A stretch of DNA of 64,000 nt from Butyrivibrio sp. MB2005. GTDB lineage: Bacteria; Bacillota; Clostridia; Lachnospirales; Lachnospiraceae. The stretch's first letter is position 1, and the number at the start of each line of letters is the position of its first letter. Positions 34,798-42,328 of this stretch are shown piece after piece. A program made the position numbers and the translations under genes. The DNA lies in assembly GCF_000424285.1 (NCBI RefSeq), contig NZ_AUJP01000020.1:27824-91823 (forward strand), written 5' to 3'. Under the pieces are notes generated by a model that was not told the origin of the DNA, did no database searches, and was given only the letters and a program-made list of their open reading frames with translations.

Positions 34798-35912
34798 TAT
34801 TTTAACGCGTCACTCAGACTATCGGTTATTCCCCTTGGCCCTCTGATTGCATTTATTCCGTACTTGTCCTTAAGAACCCGGAAAGTAAAACTATCCTCTG
34901 GATACCTTTTTTCCAGTTTGATCTTCATAAGTGCCGTTATGGTCAGATTTTTATCCGAGTAGTCATATGGGATGTCCGTTTCAGTGACTGTGCACTTGTA
35001 CATTACCGCAGACACAGGAGCACCAACATACACGTAAACCGTATCTCCGGTTATGATTCCTGCTCCCTGCTTCCAGTCTATCTCCTCAGCATTATCAAAT
35101 GCGTGAACTATGTCATAGTACTTGGGATTGGCAGGAATGATCCATTCCTTAGGAGCACGAGCCTTCTTGCTTTTAGTCGATGATCCTGATCCAGCTAATA
35201 GTTTTGCTATCTGACTTTTGGATGCAATGGGGTATATTTCTTTTATGTGCTCTTCTATGGCCTTCCCTGATTCTTCAGGCGTCTCACCATATCTGGAGGT
35301 GACAAAGTCATATCCCCAGAGAGTTTCTGGCTTTGCATACACCGCGATGGACCAGCCGTAGTACTCGCCCTTTTTGTTTTTCCTCTGTCTGAAGTCCTTT
35401 ACGCAGAGGTAGGTTTTTGCCTGAAGGTCGGTGACTACTCCCTCGAATCCCTTCTCTCCGCCTTTGCCAAAACCTGCCCTTAACTTGACTTCGTTGGAAT
35501 ATATTTCATCCTCAGTTTCAAAGATGTCCATTATCTTTTTCTGTTTTCTTGATGCCTTCTCATCATCCCAAAGAGCATCAAAGTCATAGCCATCCCGCCT
35601 GAAATTGACGAAATAGGGCAGCCATTCCTTAGAGATAAAGCCGGCCTTTTTTTCAAAAAATTTGCCATATGCAATTTCACCGCTTCTGGCGATGATCTCT
35701 CGCCACTCCCAGGGATCAACCTTGGGATCTCCGCACCACCAGTAGCCCGGAACAGTGCGTTCCTCCAGTGAAAATCCCGGAATATCATTTTTGAAAAGTG
35801 GCAGAAATCCTATTTCATTTATGTAGTTTATTGCATCCTGAACCGTGTGCAGGCACTCCGGGTCGTCCCAGTCCACACCGTACATTATCCAGTTTCCGTT
35901 CACATTTTCCAT
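34797..35912 (-). CDS. AlkZ-related protein fused to an EVE-like domain
   Basis: A 371-residue soluble protein. The N-terminal two thirds match the AlkZ-related family of Firmicutes (FLPLFKNDIPGFSLEE, PWEWREIIARSGEIAYGKFF, FRRDGYDFDALWDD, LRAGFGKGGEKGFEGVVTDLQ). A Ser/Lys linker (GSGSSTKSKKARAPK) leads to a C-terminal EVE/PUA-like domain from about 268 (WIIPANPKYYDIVHAF, GDTVYVYVGAPVSAVMYKC). EVE domains bind modified bases, so a role in sensing modified or damaged nucleic acid is a fair inference; activity is unproven. ATG 35912 follows AAGGGG. It lies just downstream of the RNA-repair island on the same strand. Confidence 0.72.
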   Translation of the reverse strand: MENVNGNWIMYGVDWDDPECLHTVQDAINYINEIGFLPLFKNDIPGFSLEERTVPGYWWCGDPKVDPWEWREIIARSGEIAYGKFFEKKAGFISKEWLPYFVNFRRDGYDFDALWDDEKASRKQKKIMDIFETEDEIYSNEVKLRAGFGKGGEKGFEGVVTDLQAKTYLCVKDFRQRKNKKGEYYGWSIAVYAKPETLWGYDFVTSRYGETPEESGKAIEEHIKEIYPIASKSQIAKLLAGSGSSTKSKKARAPKEWIIPANPKYYDIVHAFDNAEEIDWKQGAGIITGDTVYVYVGAPVSAVMYKCTVTETDIPYDYSDKNLTITALMKIKLEKRYPEDSFTFRVLKDKYGINAIRGPRGITDSLSDALK

Positions 35913-36045
35913 ACCATTTCCCCTTTTTACCGGTTCGTCACTGTACCTATTATATCCCAACAAAAAAGGGGCATACTATCCATTTCTGAAAAATATGCCC
36001 CCAATTTTTTCTTAATTTATCGGTCCATACCGGCGAAGTCCCATT

Positions 36046-37263
36046 TCATCCAGCAGCTTTAAAATTATAAATAGGCTTCATCACATCAACTATCTCTACA
36101 GACTCCTTTATTACATCGATAATGTCATCAAGTGACTTGTAGGCCATAGGCGCCTCATCGATTGTGGCCTCGCATACAGATGATGTGAAGATGCCCTTCA
36201 TGGACTCCTTGTACTCTTCCATGGAAAGGTTGTTCTTTGCGGCGGTTCTGGACATTATTCTTCCGGCACCGTGAGGCGCAGAGTAATTCCACTCGGGATT
36301 GCCCTTTCCCACAGCAAGCACAGATCCGTCTCTCATGTTTATTGGAATCAGAACCTTCTCTCCCTTGTGTGCAGCTATTGAGCCTTTTCTTAAAATCATC
36401 TCATCTGTGTCGATGTAGTTGTGGATTGTATGAAAAGCCTCTCCACCTCCAAGTCCTGCTTTCTCCACCAATATCTCAGCAATCTTTTCACGATTTCTTC
36501 TGGCAAAACGTTGGCAAATCTCAACATCATGGAGATAGTCATCAAGATATTTTCCTGATAAAAAGCAAAGATCAGCAGGCATGGTTCCGGGATATTCATG
36601 GTACTTTTTATTATAAAGCTCTTTTAACGCAGCCTGAATCTCAGAGCGTCTTCCCTGCTCTTTATAGGTTCTGATAAGTTCATCCCTTGCCTCAAAATAC
36701 TCGCCGATACCCTTATCAAGGTCAACTGCCAGTGACTGGTAGTACTCTGCCACCTGCTTGCCAAGATTTCTGGAACCGGAATGGATCACAAGGTACTGAG
36801 TTTCATCTGCTGCCTTGTCCACCTCGATGAAATGATTACCTCCGCCAAGTGTTCCCAGGGATCTCTCGAGACGCTTTGTCTCTTTGAGCATTCGATAACA
36901 TCTAAGCTCTGTGAGGTCGAACTTCTCTGTTCTCCCCTCCCACACATCTCTTCCGGAAGGTATAAGAAAAGCCGTCGCATCAAGCTTTTCAAGGTCGATT
37001 GGATTTTTGCCAAGGTTAACTGTGTACATGCCACATCCGATGTCCACGCCCACAACATTGGGTACTGCTTTATCTTTGATGGTCATGGTCGTGCCGATAG
37101 TGCAGCCTTTTCCTGCATGAACGTCAGGCATGATTCTTATCTTTGATCCTTCTGTCATAGGAAAATCGCACATTCTTCTGATCTGCTCTATAGCCTCATC
37201 CTCCACTACCTTGGCGTAGCAGATGGCTGTATTTACTTTTCCCTTAATCTCAATTGTGTTCAT
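36046..37263 (-). CDS. rtcB: RtcB family RNA ligase
   Basis: A 405-residue GTP/Mn-dependent ligase that joins RNA 2',3'-cyclic phosphate or 3'-phosphate ends to 5'-OH ends. Metal and active-site motifs are all visible: MPDVHAGKGC, GVDIGCGM, GGGNHFIE, IHSGSRNLG, IHNYID and SAPHGAGR, whose His near residue 331 is the guanylation site. Length fits the shorter bacterial RtcB group. No archease or RtcA gene is adjacent. AGAGG precedes the ATG, and a candidate structured RNA (37281-37351) ends about 18 bp upstream. The gene follows the Ro-like gene in the same direction. Such pairs in other bacteria are linked to tRNA repair and RNA surveillance. Confidence 0.95.
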   Translation of the reverse strand: MNTIEIKGKVNTAICYAKVVEDEAIEQIRRMCDFPMTEGSKIRIMPDVHAGKGCTIGTTMTIKDKAVPNVVGVDIGCGMYTVNLGKNPIDLEKLDATAFLIPSGRDVWEGRTEKFDLTELRCYRMLKETKRLERSLGTLGGGNHFIEVDKAADETQYLVIHSGSRNLGKQVAEYYQSLAVDLDKGIGEYFEARDELIRTYKEQGRRSEIQAALKELYNKKYHEYPGTMPADLCFLSGKYLDDYLHDVEICQRFARRNREKIAEILVEKAGLGGGEAFHTIHNYIDTDEMILRKGSIAAHKGEKVLIPINMRDGSVLAVGKGNPEWNYSAPHGAGRIMSRTAAKNNLSMEEYKESMKGIFTSSVCEATIDEAPMAYKSLDDIIDVIKESVEIVDVMKPIYNFKAAG

Positions 37264-37280
37264 TATTTTTTCCTCTTTGC

Positions 37281-37351
37281 AAGGTGCCTCTGCCCCCTCG
37301 GGGCAGATTGTTCGATTGACAGTCGATGTAGTTCATTGCTGTATGCACCTT
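37281..37351 (-). ncRNA. Candidate Y-RNA-like RNA 3, in the rtcB-Ro gap
   Basis: The minus-strand RNA begins AAGGTGC (37351-37345) and ends GCACCTT (37287-37281), a 7-bp closing stem. Two nt after the 5' strand comes ACAGCAAT (37342-37335), the octamer also found in the two RNA candidates near 39 kb at almost the same offset. A perfect 8-bp hairpin TCTGCCCC/GGGGCAGA (37289-37307, 3-nt loop) precedes the 3' strand. No T arm is seen. At 71 nt it fills most of the 131-bp gap between the Ro-like gene and rtcB. It could be processed from their shared transcript. Assignment as a Y RNA is inference. Confidence 0.55.
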
Positions 37352-37394
37352 TTATATATGGCTGTCAGCTCCATTCTGCCAGCCCATTCATCCT

Positions 37395-38867
37395 TTAAGC
37401 AACGATCCTCTCATATCTTTCTGATGAAAGGACGCTCATCATAAATCTATATGGCTCAAGATCCCCTTCTTTTAACATGGAGAAAATCTGAGGATTGCAA
37501 CCTGAAACCAGCGCCACTCCTCTATCGTTCACCTTCACAGGCTGCTGACTGTTTCGACTCTCCACATTCCAGAAAACTATCTGAGGAAGTTTATAACCAT
37601 ATCTCTCAAACTCAGCCTTGGCATATTCGAAATTGGTCATATTCGTATTACCCGCACAGTAATCGAATTCCATGTCAGAGATGATGTAGAGCTTTTCCGG
37701 CATATCTGCCTGTGTAAGGTTATTCTTTACAGCAGTTCTGAGAATAAGCGCAAAAGTTCTGGCTATATCCGTATTGCTGCATTCATTGAAACGCATACAG
37801 TAACGCACTTTTTCCACAATATCTCTTCCCTTTATCTCCACTAATCTGGGATTGGTGGAAAAGGTTATGAAATGGTTATGAAAAGCGCCTGTATTTCTCT
37901 CAGCAAAATATATGCCAAGTGACTGCGCAACTGCTGCCGGAAGCGGATTTTCACCGCAGTACATAGAACCTGAACCATCAACTACAACAAGTGAATTTTC
38001 GGCACCAGCATAATTCTCCAGAGCATTCCACGTGGCATTCATGGCATGTCTTTCGTCCTCTGAAAATGCTACTCTTTTTATCACAGGCGCAATAACATCA
38101 TAAGGAGTAAGTGTACCTGTATGCATGATGGAAGGATCAGCCTCTGCCTTTGTTATGAAAGCTGTATATCTTTCCTGGTCGTTTCTTAAAAAAGCCTGTC
38201 TGTACTTATAGAGCGCCTTAGAAGGTTGCTTTTCATAATCGAAGGTGTAATCCTTTTCTCTTAAATTATTCTCTATGATTCTGATCTGTGCTCTGAGCGC
38301 AGACAATGTTTTTCTGTACTCGGCATCAGTCATACCCATGGCTCTTGCGATCTTTCTTGCATTTTTTACAGCTTCCTTATTGCTTGTATTAGCGGAAGGA
38401 AGCCACTTGGCAAGAAGTGAAACAGTTTCATTTTCTTCCTTAAAACCGTTCATGACCTCGATGTCCTTCTTTAAAGTCTTACCAATGTAAGCCATTACTT
38501 CCTTCTCTACCGGAGTACCGATTAGAGCAAGAAAGTCATCGAATCTGCCGTATTCTGCCACGTTCTCAATATTCTTTTTTACAGATTCAGGCTCAGTCAT
38601 AGCAAGGTACTCAAGGATTACCCTGAACACTCTTCTCTCTCCAAGACCACCTCTGATATCTCTTGCGAAAAAGAGTATCTTCATTGCCAGATCAGCATCT
38701 TCTGCATAAGCCTTAATGAATCTGCAAACTATATCATCTTCAGAAGCATTTCTAAGGGCACCGATTGTCGCAAATAAATCAAGGCACTCTGACTGAGTGG
38801 ATGCATAAGTAACTGCGCCGTTTTCTGTATATGTTTTATTTGCTTCCTTCTTCAAAAACTCTAACAT
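37395..38867 (-). CDS. Ro60-like TROVE/DUF2828-type protein with vWA domain
   Basis: A 490-residue soluble protein. The N-terminal 280 residues are helical, HEAT-like (ALRNASEDD, LFFARDIRGGLGERRVFR, YGRFDDFLALIGTP, LLAKWLPSANTSNKEA), as in TROVE and DUF2828 proteins. The C-terminal part is a von Willebrand A domain with an intact MIDAS motif DGSGSM near 300 and FSDM-type ISDMEFD near 400. Ro proteins form a ring that binds misfolded RNA and Y RNAs. I cannot decide between TROVE proper and DUF2828 by eye. GGAGG precedes the ATG. Two tRNA-like RNA candidates lie directly upstream, a third lies downstream before rtcB, and a WYL regulator is divergent. Confidence 0.82.
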   Translation of the reverse strand: MLEFLKKEANKTYTENGAVTYASTQSECLDLFATIGALRNASEDDIVCRFIKAYAEDADLAMKILFFARDIRGGLGERRVFRVILEYLAMTEPESVKKNIENVAEYGRFDDFLALIGTPVEKEVMAYIGKTLKKDIEVMNGFKEENETVSLLAKWLPSANTSNKEAVKNARKIARAMGMTDAEYRKTLSALRAQIRIIENNLREKDYTFDYEKQPSKALYKYRQAFLRNDQERYTAFITKAEADPSIMHTGTLTPYDVIAPVIKRVAFSEDERHAMNATWNALENYAGAENSLVVVDGSGSMYCGENPLPAAVAQSLGIYFAERNTGAFHNHFITFSTNPRLVEIKGRDIVEKVRYCMRFNECSNTDIARTFALILRTAVKNNLTQADMPEKLYIISDMEFDYCAGNTNMTNFEYAKAEFERYGYKLPQIVFWNVESRNSQQPVKVNDRGVALVSGCNPQIFSMLKEGDLEPYRFMMSVLSSERYERIVA

Positions 38868-38902
38868 TTTCTTTTCCTCCTAATCCACTAGATACAACCT
38901 TT

Positions 38903-38999
38903 AAATAGATGATGGGATTCGAACCCATCGAATGCCTGGTTATAAGCCAGGTGCTACCATGTAGCGAACCATTGGAATTATTGCTGTTCGTATCTATTT
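38903..38999 (-). ncRNA. Candidate tRNA-mimic Y-RNA-like RNA 1
   Basis: A 97-nt minus-strand RNA. AAATAGAT (38999-38992) and ATCTATTT (38910-38903) form a perfect 8-bp closing stem. Next come ACAGCAAT (38987-38980), a stem CGAAC/GTTCG, a D-arm-like hairpin GCTACATGGTAGC, an anticodon-like arm CCTGG/CCAGG with 7-nt loop CTTATAA, and a T arm GATGGG/CCCATC with loop TTCGAAT. The T arm joins the closing stem directly, as in tRNA. An extra hairpin replaces the normal acceptor-D junction, and no CCA or discriminator fits, so it is not a functional tRNA. The T loop should attract tRNA-modifying enzymes, as in known YrlA RNAs. Its 3' end is 36 nt before the Ro-like start codon. Confidence 0.7.
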
Positions 39000-39021
39000 G
39001 ATTACTGTATTTCAGCCTTAC

Positions 39022-39114
39022 AAGACACACTTCCCCAAAAGGGAAGGGTGGGATTTGAACCCACAGAGCCGAACCGAAATCCGACTGTGCCAACCAAATT
39101 GCTGTATGTGTCTT
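39022..39114 (-). ncRNA. Candidate tRNA-mimic Y-RNA-like RNA 2
   Basis: A 93-nt minus-strand RNA. AAGACACA (39114-39107) and TGTGTCTT (39029-39022) form an 8-bp closing stem. One nt later comes ACAGCAAT (39105-39098), then a D-loop-like TTTGGTTGG, an anticodon-like arm (GTCGG/TCGGC with wobbles, 8-nt loop), a T arm GTGGG/CCCAC with loop TTCAAAT, and an extra hairpin CTTCCC/GGGAAG before the 3' strand. The last hairpin is shared in position with RNA 3. It is 22 nt upstream of RNA 1, so the two may come from one transcript. Y-RNA identity is inferred from tRNA mimicry plus the Ro-like neighbour. Confidence 0.7.
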
Positions 39115-39261
39115 TCGCCTTTCTGTGATTTTATCTTAGCCCAGATAATTGGATATAAAAAGATGCAGTTAGTATACATATCACAACCCCCAATATGATA
39201 CAATAAACACATAAAACACATAGATATTTATTTTTTTACAACCCCATTTAAGAGATATGCC

Positions 39262-40248
39262 ATGACTGAGAAATATAAAATTTATTTATCCGAGGATACA
39301 AGATCAAGACTTATTAATGATGCAGAGCTTTTTGAATTCACTAAGAAGGATGAAACTGTAAACCTCAATGCCTTCCTGAAAATCCTGATCGTCAACTACT
39401 TCGATCAATACAGGCATGACAGCGAGGCTCTGTTAAACAACATAATGAGCGATCTCACAGAGATGACATCCATATCTGATGCAGATGCTGCCCATCTGGC
39501 AGATAAAATCGTCAGCACATACATAAAGAACGATAGGATATCCAGTTCCAAAAATATAGCTGTTACATTGACTGTCAGCGGATCATCCTATGACATAATC
39601 CGAATTATAGAAAACAACATGCTACGTGATACTTCCCTCTCGCAGTATCTTAAGGACATGTTCAATTCATATCTGTCCATTCCAAGGAGCCAGAGAGAAG
39701 CCATCATTTTTAAGGATACCTACGAAGATATAGAAAAAGCGCTTAAGGAAAGTCGTGTGCTCACCTTCACAACAACATCTTCTGAGGATGACAAATCCTT
39801 TGCTGTGAAGCCTTACTTTATTGCACCTTCTAAAGAAGAACAATGCAACTACCTTCTGTGTTGCGATGCCCGTACTCGCACTCCGCATACCTTCAGAATC
39901 TCAAGAATCAGGAGTGCCTTCGTAACATCAGATAAATTTGAAATTGATTCAGAGCTGCAAAAAGAGCTCCAGGAAAAAGCTATCCGGAGCCCTCAATCAG
40001 TATCGAAAACGGTATCTGCTGTCATCAAATTAAATAAATATGGAGTTAGAAAATTTAAGGTTGTCACCAAGAACAGGCCTCTTGTGTCAAAGATAGACGG
40101 CGACCTCTACTACTTTGACTGGCCCGAATTGCAGCTTGAAGAATACTTCAAGCGTTTTGGAAGGGATGCCATAGTAATAGAACCGGCTTCACTTAAGGAA
40201 AATCTGCGCAAATACTATTACTATGCCCTCAGAGAATATAGTAAATAA
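39262..40248 (+). CDS. WYL-domain transcriptional regulator
   Basis: A 328-residue protein. The N-terminal 150 residues are helical and start with EKYKIYLSEDTRSRLINDAELF, with a ribbon-helix-helix-like or HTH character that I cannot name. Residues 165-325 match a WYL domain (VLTFTTTSSEDDKSFAVKPYFIA, YLLCCDARTRTPHTFRISRIRSA) and its C-terminal extension, ending FGRDAIVIEPASLKENLRKYYYYALREY. WYL domains bind nucleic-acid ligands in several regulators. The gene is divergent from the RNA/Ro/rtcB unit, sharing a 147-bp gap, so it is the best candidate controller of that unit (inference). The ribosome site is weak (AAGAGA). Confidence 0.8.
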   Translation: MTEKYKIYLSEDTRSRLINDAELFEFTKKDETVNLNAFLKILIVNYFDQYRHDSEALLNNIMSDLTEMTSISDADAAHLADKIVSTYIKNDRISSSKNIAVTLTVSGSSYDIIRIIENNMLRDTSLSQYLKDMFNSYLSIPRSQREAIIFKDTYEDIEKALKESRVLTFTTTSSEDDKSFAVKPYFIAPSKEEQCNYLLCCDARTRTPHTFRISRIRSAFVTSDKFEIDSELQKELQEKAIRSPQSVSKTVSAVIKLNKYGVRKFKVVTKNRPLVSKIDGDLYYFDWPELQLEEYFKRFGRDAIVIEPASLKENLRKYYYYALREYSK

Positions 40249-40274
40249 AAAAACCTCTCCTCACTAATATTATA

Positions 40275-40303
40275 TTGACAAAAATAATAGATGTGTTTAT
40301 ATT
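40275..40303 (+). promoter_or_regulatory. Strong sigma-A promoter of the aminopeptidase operon
   Basis: TTGACA (40275-40280) and TATATT (40298-40303) are separated by exactly 17 bp, about 40 bp before the start codon of the aminopeptidase gene. Confidence 0.75.
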
Positions 40304-40318
40304 TAGATAATCATCTAA
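40303..40318. promoter_or_regulatory. Candidate ArsR-family operator
   Basis: TTAGAT-AATC-ATCTAA is an inverted repeat directly after the -10 box. The operon encodes an ArsR-type repressor as its third gene, so autoregulation through this site is plausible. Confidence 0.5.
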
Positions 40319-40341
40319 TTAGAAATTGTGAGGAGGATATT

Positions 40342-41355
40342 ATGAAACGAGATACATATAAAAAAATAGTCGCTGCATCAAGCATAGAAACCGGAGACCT
40401 TGTACTTATTCAGTACTGGATGAATGACAGCTTCAGTGAGGATATTGGTTTTCTTCAGGCTGAGATAGCTGCTGCCGGCGCAACACCGGTAATGGTGGTA
40501 CAGAACCTCAGTATTAGTCAGCTTATCAATGAAAATGCCACCGAGCACACCTATAGCGACAAGTTTTTCAAATTGTACGAAGATGCTGATGTGATCATCG
40601 ACCTTATGGAGAGACCTGTGGGCGTTCTTACCAAGCCGCTTGATCCTGAAAAAATGGGACTTCTCGGCGGATATATGGGTAGACTTTTCCAGACATGCGC
40701 ATCCAAAAAGAAGATGCTTCAGCTTCGCGTTCCCACTGAGGTTATGGCTTCAAAAGAGGGCCTTGCCCCTGAAGATTACAAAGCTCGCATGGAAGCTGCA
40801 ATGGATATAGATTATAATTCCCTCAGACAGAAATGCGAGGAACTCAAATCTGCCAACAGCCGTTTCAGTGGTGTTACAATTAAAACCGGTGACAATTACA
40901 GCCTCGAAATTTCATTCGGAGACAGATCATGGGATATTGATGCGGGAGACGGTGATATTCCCTGCGGTGAGATCAACATCGCACCCATGGAGAATCAGAC
41001 AAACGGTGAGATTTTCTTTGAAAAGATATATCTCCCTGATCCGGAGAACCCCAGAGCCAGACATGATTTCGACAAGGTTGTACTCTCCATAAAAGATGGC
41101 GTTATTACAAGCTCAAACAACGATGAACTTAACGCCCTTATTGAAAAATTCGGCCCTGAAAACGTCACTGTCTGCGAGCTTGGATTTGGCATGAATCCCG
41201 GAGTTACAAGCCTTTGCGGCTGCGCAGTTCTGGATGAAAAAATGATAGGCACCTTCCATCTTGGCATTGGCGATAACACAATGTTTGGAGGAACTAACGA
41301 GGCTGACTTCCACAACGATCTGATCGGCCACGGAGAATATATTTGGAAAGAGTAA
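40342..41355 (+). CDS. M29 family aminopeptidase
   Basis: A 337-residue cytosolic metallopeptidase that removes N-terminal residues using two metal ions. Expected ligands are visible: Glu in PCGEINIAPMENQTNGEIFFE (around 210-230), Glu in CELGFGMNPG, His in TFHLGIGDN and His/Asp in NEADFHNDLIG near the C-terminus. ATG 40342 is chosen because GAGGAGG lies directly upstream; the longer frame starts inside the promoter. It is the first gene of a three-gene operon with a small helical protein and an ArsR regulator. Confidence 0.88.
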   Translation: MKRDTYKKIVAASSIETGDLVLIQYWMNDSFSEDIGFLQAEIAAAGATPVMVVQNLSISQLINENATEHTYSDKFFKLYEDADVIIDLMERPVGVLTKPLDPEKMGLLGGYMGRLFQTCASKKKMLQLRVPTEVMASKEGLAPEDYKARMEAAMDIDYNSLRQKCEELKSANSRFSGVTIKTGDNYSLEISFGDRSWDIDAGDGDIPCGEINIAPMENQTNGEIFFEKIYLPDPENPRARHDFDKVVLSIKDGVITSSNNDELNALIEKFGPENVTVCELGFGMNPGVTSLCGCAVLDEKMIGTFHLGIGDNTMFGGTNEADFHNDLIGHGEYIWKE

Positions 41356-41366
41356 GGAATTATCTG

Positions 41367-41717
41367 ATGAACGAGAAAGAAAAAGAATTATTTGATTTTC
41401 TTGATGAGAAAAAGGCCTTAGTGCTGGCAGAGGTCAAGGATCTGGCATCCCAGGACAGGATGGACGAGAGCAACATCTTAAAGGCCAAATCCAATATCTA
41501 TGATATCTGCAAAGCCGTGTTTGGAGCAGCGACCAAGAAAGCTTCTGACGGCAATGTTAAAGATACCTTTTTATCAACATTTGGAAACATAACAGGCCAG
41601 TGGCAAAAATCCCTTGAGCAGGCCAAAGCGCATGATGACAGTTACAAAATTCTGATCGAAGAAGCCAAGCTTTCTGCAGTTTCCGAGATTCTGGAAAAGA
41701 CTGAAGATCTCTTTTAA
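41367..41717 (+). CDS. Hypothetical helical protein in the aminopeptidase-ArsR operon
   Basis: A 116-residue soluble protein (MNEKEKELFDFLDEKKALVLAEVK...), rich in Glu, Lys and Ala and predicted almost fully helical by eye, without cysteines of note, membrane segments or a recognised domain. AAGGAAT lies before ATG 41367, 11 bp after the aminopeptidase stop. It is followed 9 bp later by the ArsR gene, so all three are co-transcribed. The function is unknown; a partner of the peptidase or regulator is a guess. Confidence 0.7.
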   Translation: MNEKEKELFDFLDEKKALVLAEVKDLASQDRMDESNILKAKSNIYDICKAVFGAATKKASDGNVKDTFLSTFGNITGQWQKSLEQAKAHDDSYKILIEEAKLSAVSEILEKTEDLF

Positions 41718-41726
41718 GGAGGCAAC

Positions 41727-42278
41727 ATGACTGAATCACAGGCAATTGCTCTTTTCAAATGTCTTGCAGATAAATCAAGAATACAGATTTTAAAGTCTCT
41801 CATTGAGGAAGAAATGTACGTAGAGCGTCTCTCCGAGCGATTAGACTTAACCCCCGCCACCATCTCTTTTCACCTGAAAAAGCTTGTGGATGTCGGAGCC
41901 GTAAAATCGCGAAAAGAACAGTACTATACCATTTACTCCATCAATGACGATGTCTTTAACGTATCAATCTTGGACATTCTAAGAGAAGAGTCTGAGGAAA
42001 AAGATCTGCAGGCAGAGCGAGACGAAAACTACAGAAAAAAGGTAATAGACAGCTTCTTTGAATATGGCAAGCTTAAAAGCATTCCTACCCAGCGAAAAAA
42101 AGAACGCATTGTTCTTGAGGAAATCGCTAAAGCTTTTGAACCAGATCGCAGCTACACTGAGCGCGAGGTAAATATCATCATCGCTGATTTTCATGACGAT
42201 TTCTGTACGCTTCGTCGCGATATGGTCGCAGAAAAACTTCTGGTTCGCGATAAGAATCAATATAAAAGATGGTCCTAG
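41727..42278 (+). CDS. ArsR-type regulator with DUF2087 domain
   Basis: A 183-residue DNA-binding protein. Residues 5-75 form an ArsR winged helix (FKCLADKSRIQILKSLIEEEMYVERLSERLDLTPATISFHLKKL). Residues about 108-183 match DUF2087 (FEYGKLKSIPTQRKKERIVLEEIAKAFEPDRSYTE, CTLRRDMVAEKLLVRD). The combination is common in Clostridia, often in small stress or peptidase operons. No classical metal-binding ELCVCDL box is seen, so the effector is unknown. AAGGAGG precedes the ATG. It probably represses its own operon at the inverted repeat near 40303. Confidence 0.85.
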   Translation: MTESQAIALFKCLADKSRIQILKSLIEEEMYVERLSERLDLTPATISFHLKKLVDVGAVKSRKEQYYTIYSINDDVFNVSILDILREESEEKDLQAERDENYRKKVIDSFFEYGKLKSIPTQRKKERIVLEEIAKAFEPDRSYTEREVNIIIADFHDDFCTLRRDMVAEKLLVRDKNQYKRWS

Positions 42279-42328
42279 AGGTAACTTAAGTAAAACATAT
42301 TCATCCGTTATTACAAAAACTACTACAC

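Noticed and set aside
38903..39114. Two tRNA genes on the minus strand (TTCGAAT and TTCAAAT T-loops)
   Set aside because: The closing stems are 8 bp and do not fit tRNA acceptor ends, no discriminator/CCA context fits, an extra hairpin lies between the closing stem and the D-like arm or the T arm, and the anticodon-like loops are abnormal. They are better explained as tRNA-mimic RNAs beside a Ro-like gene.
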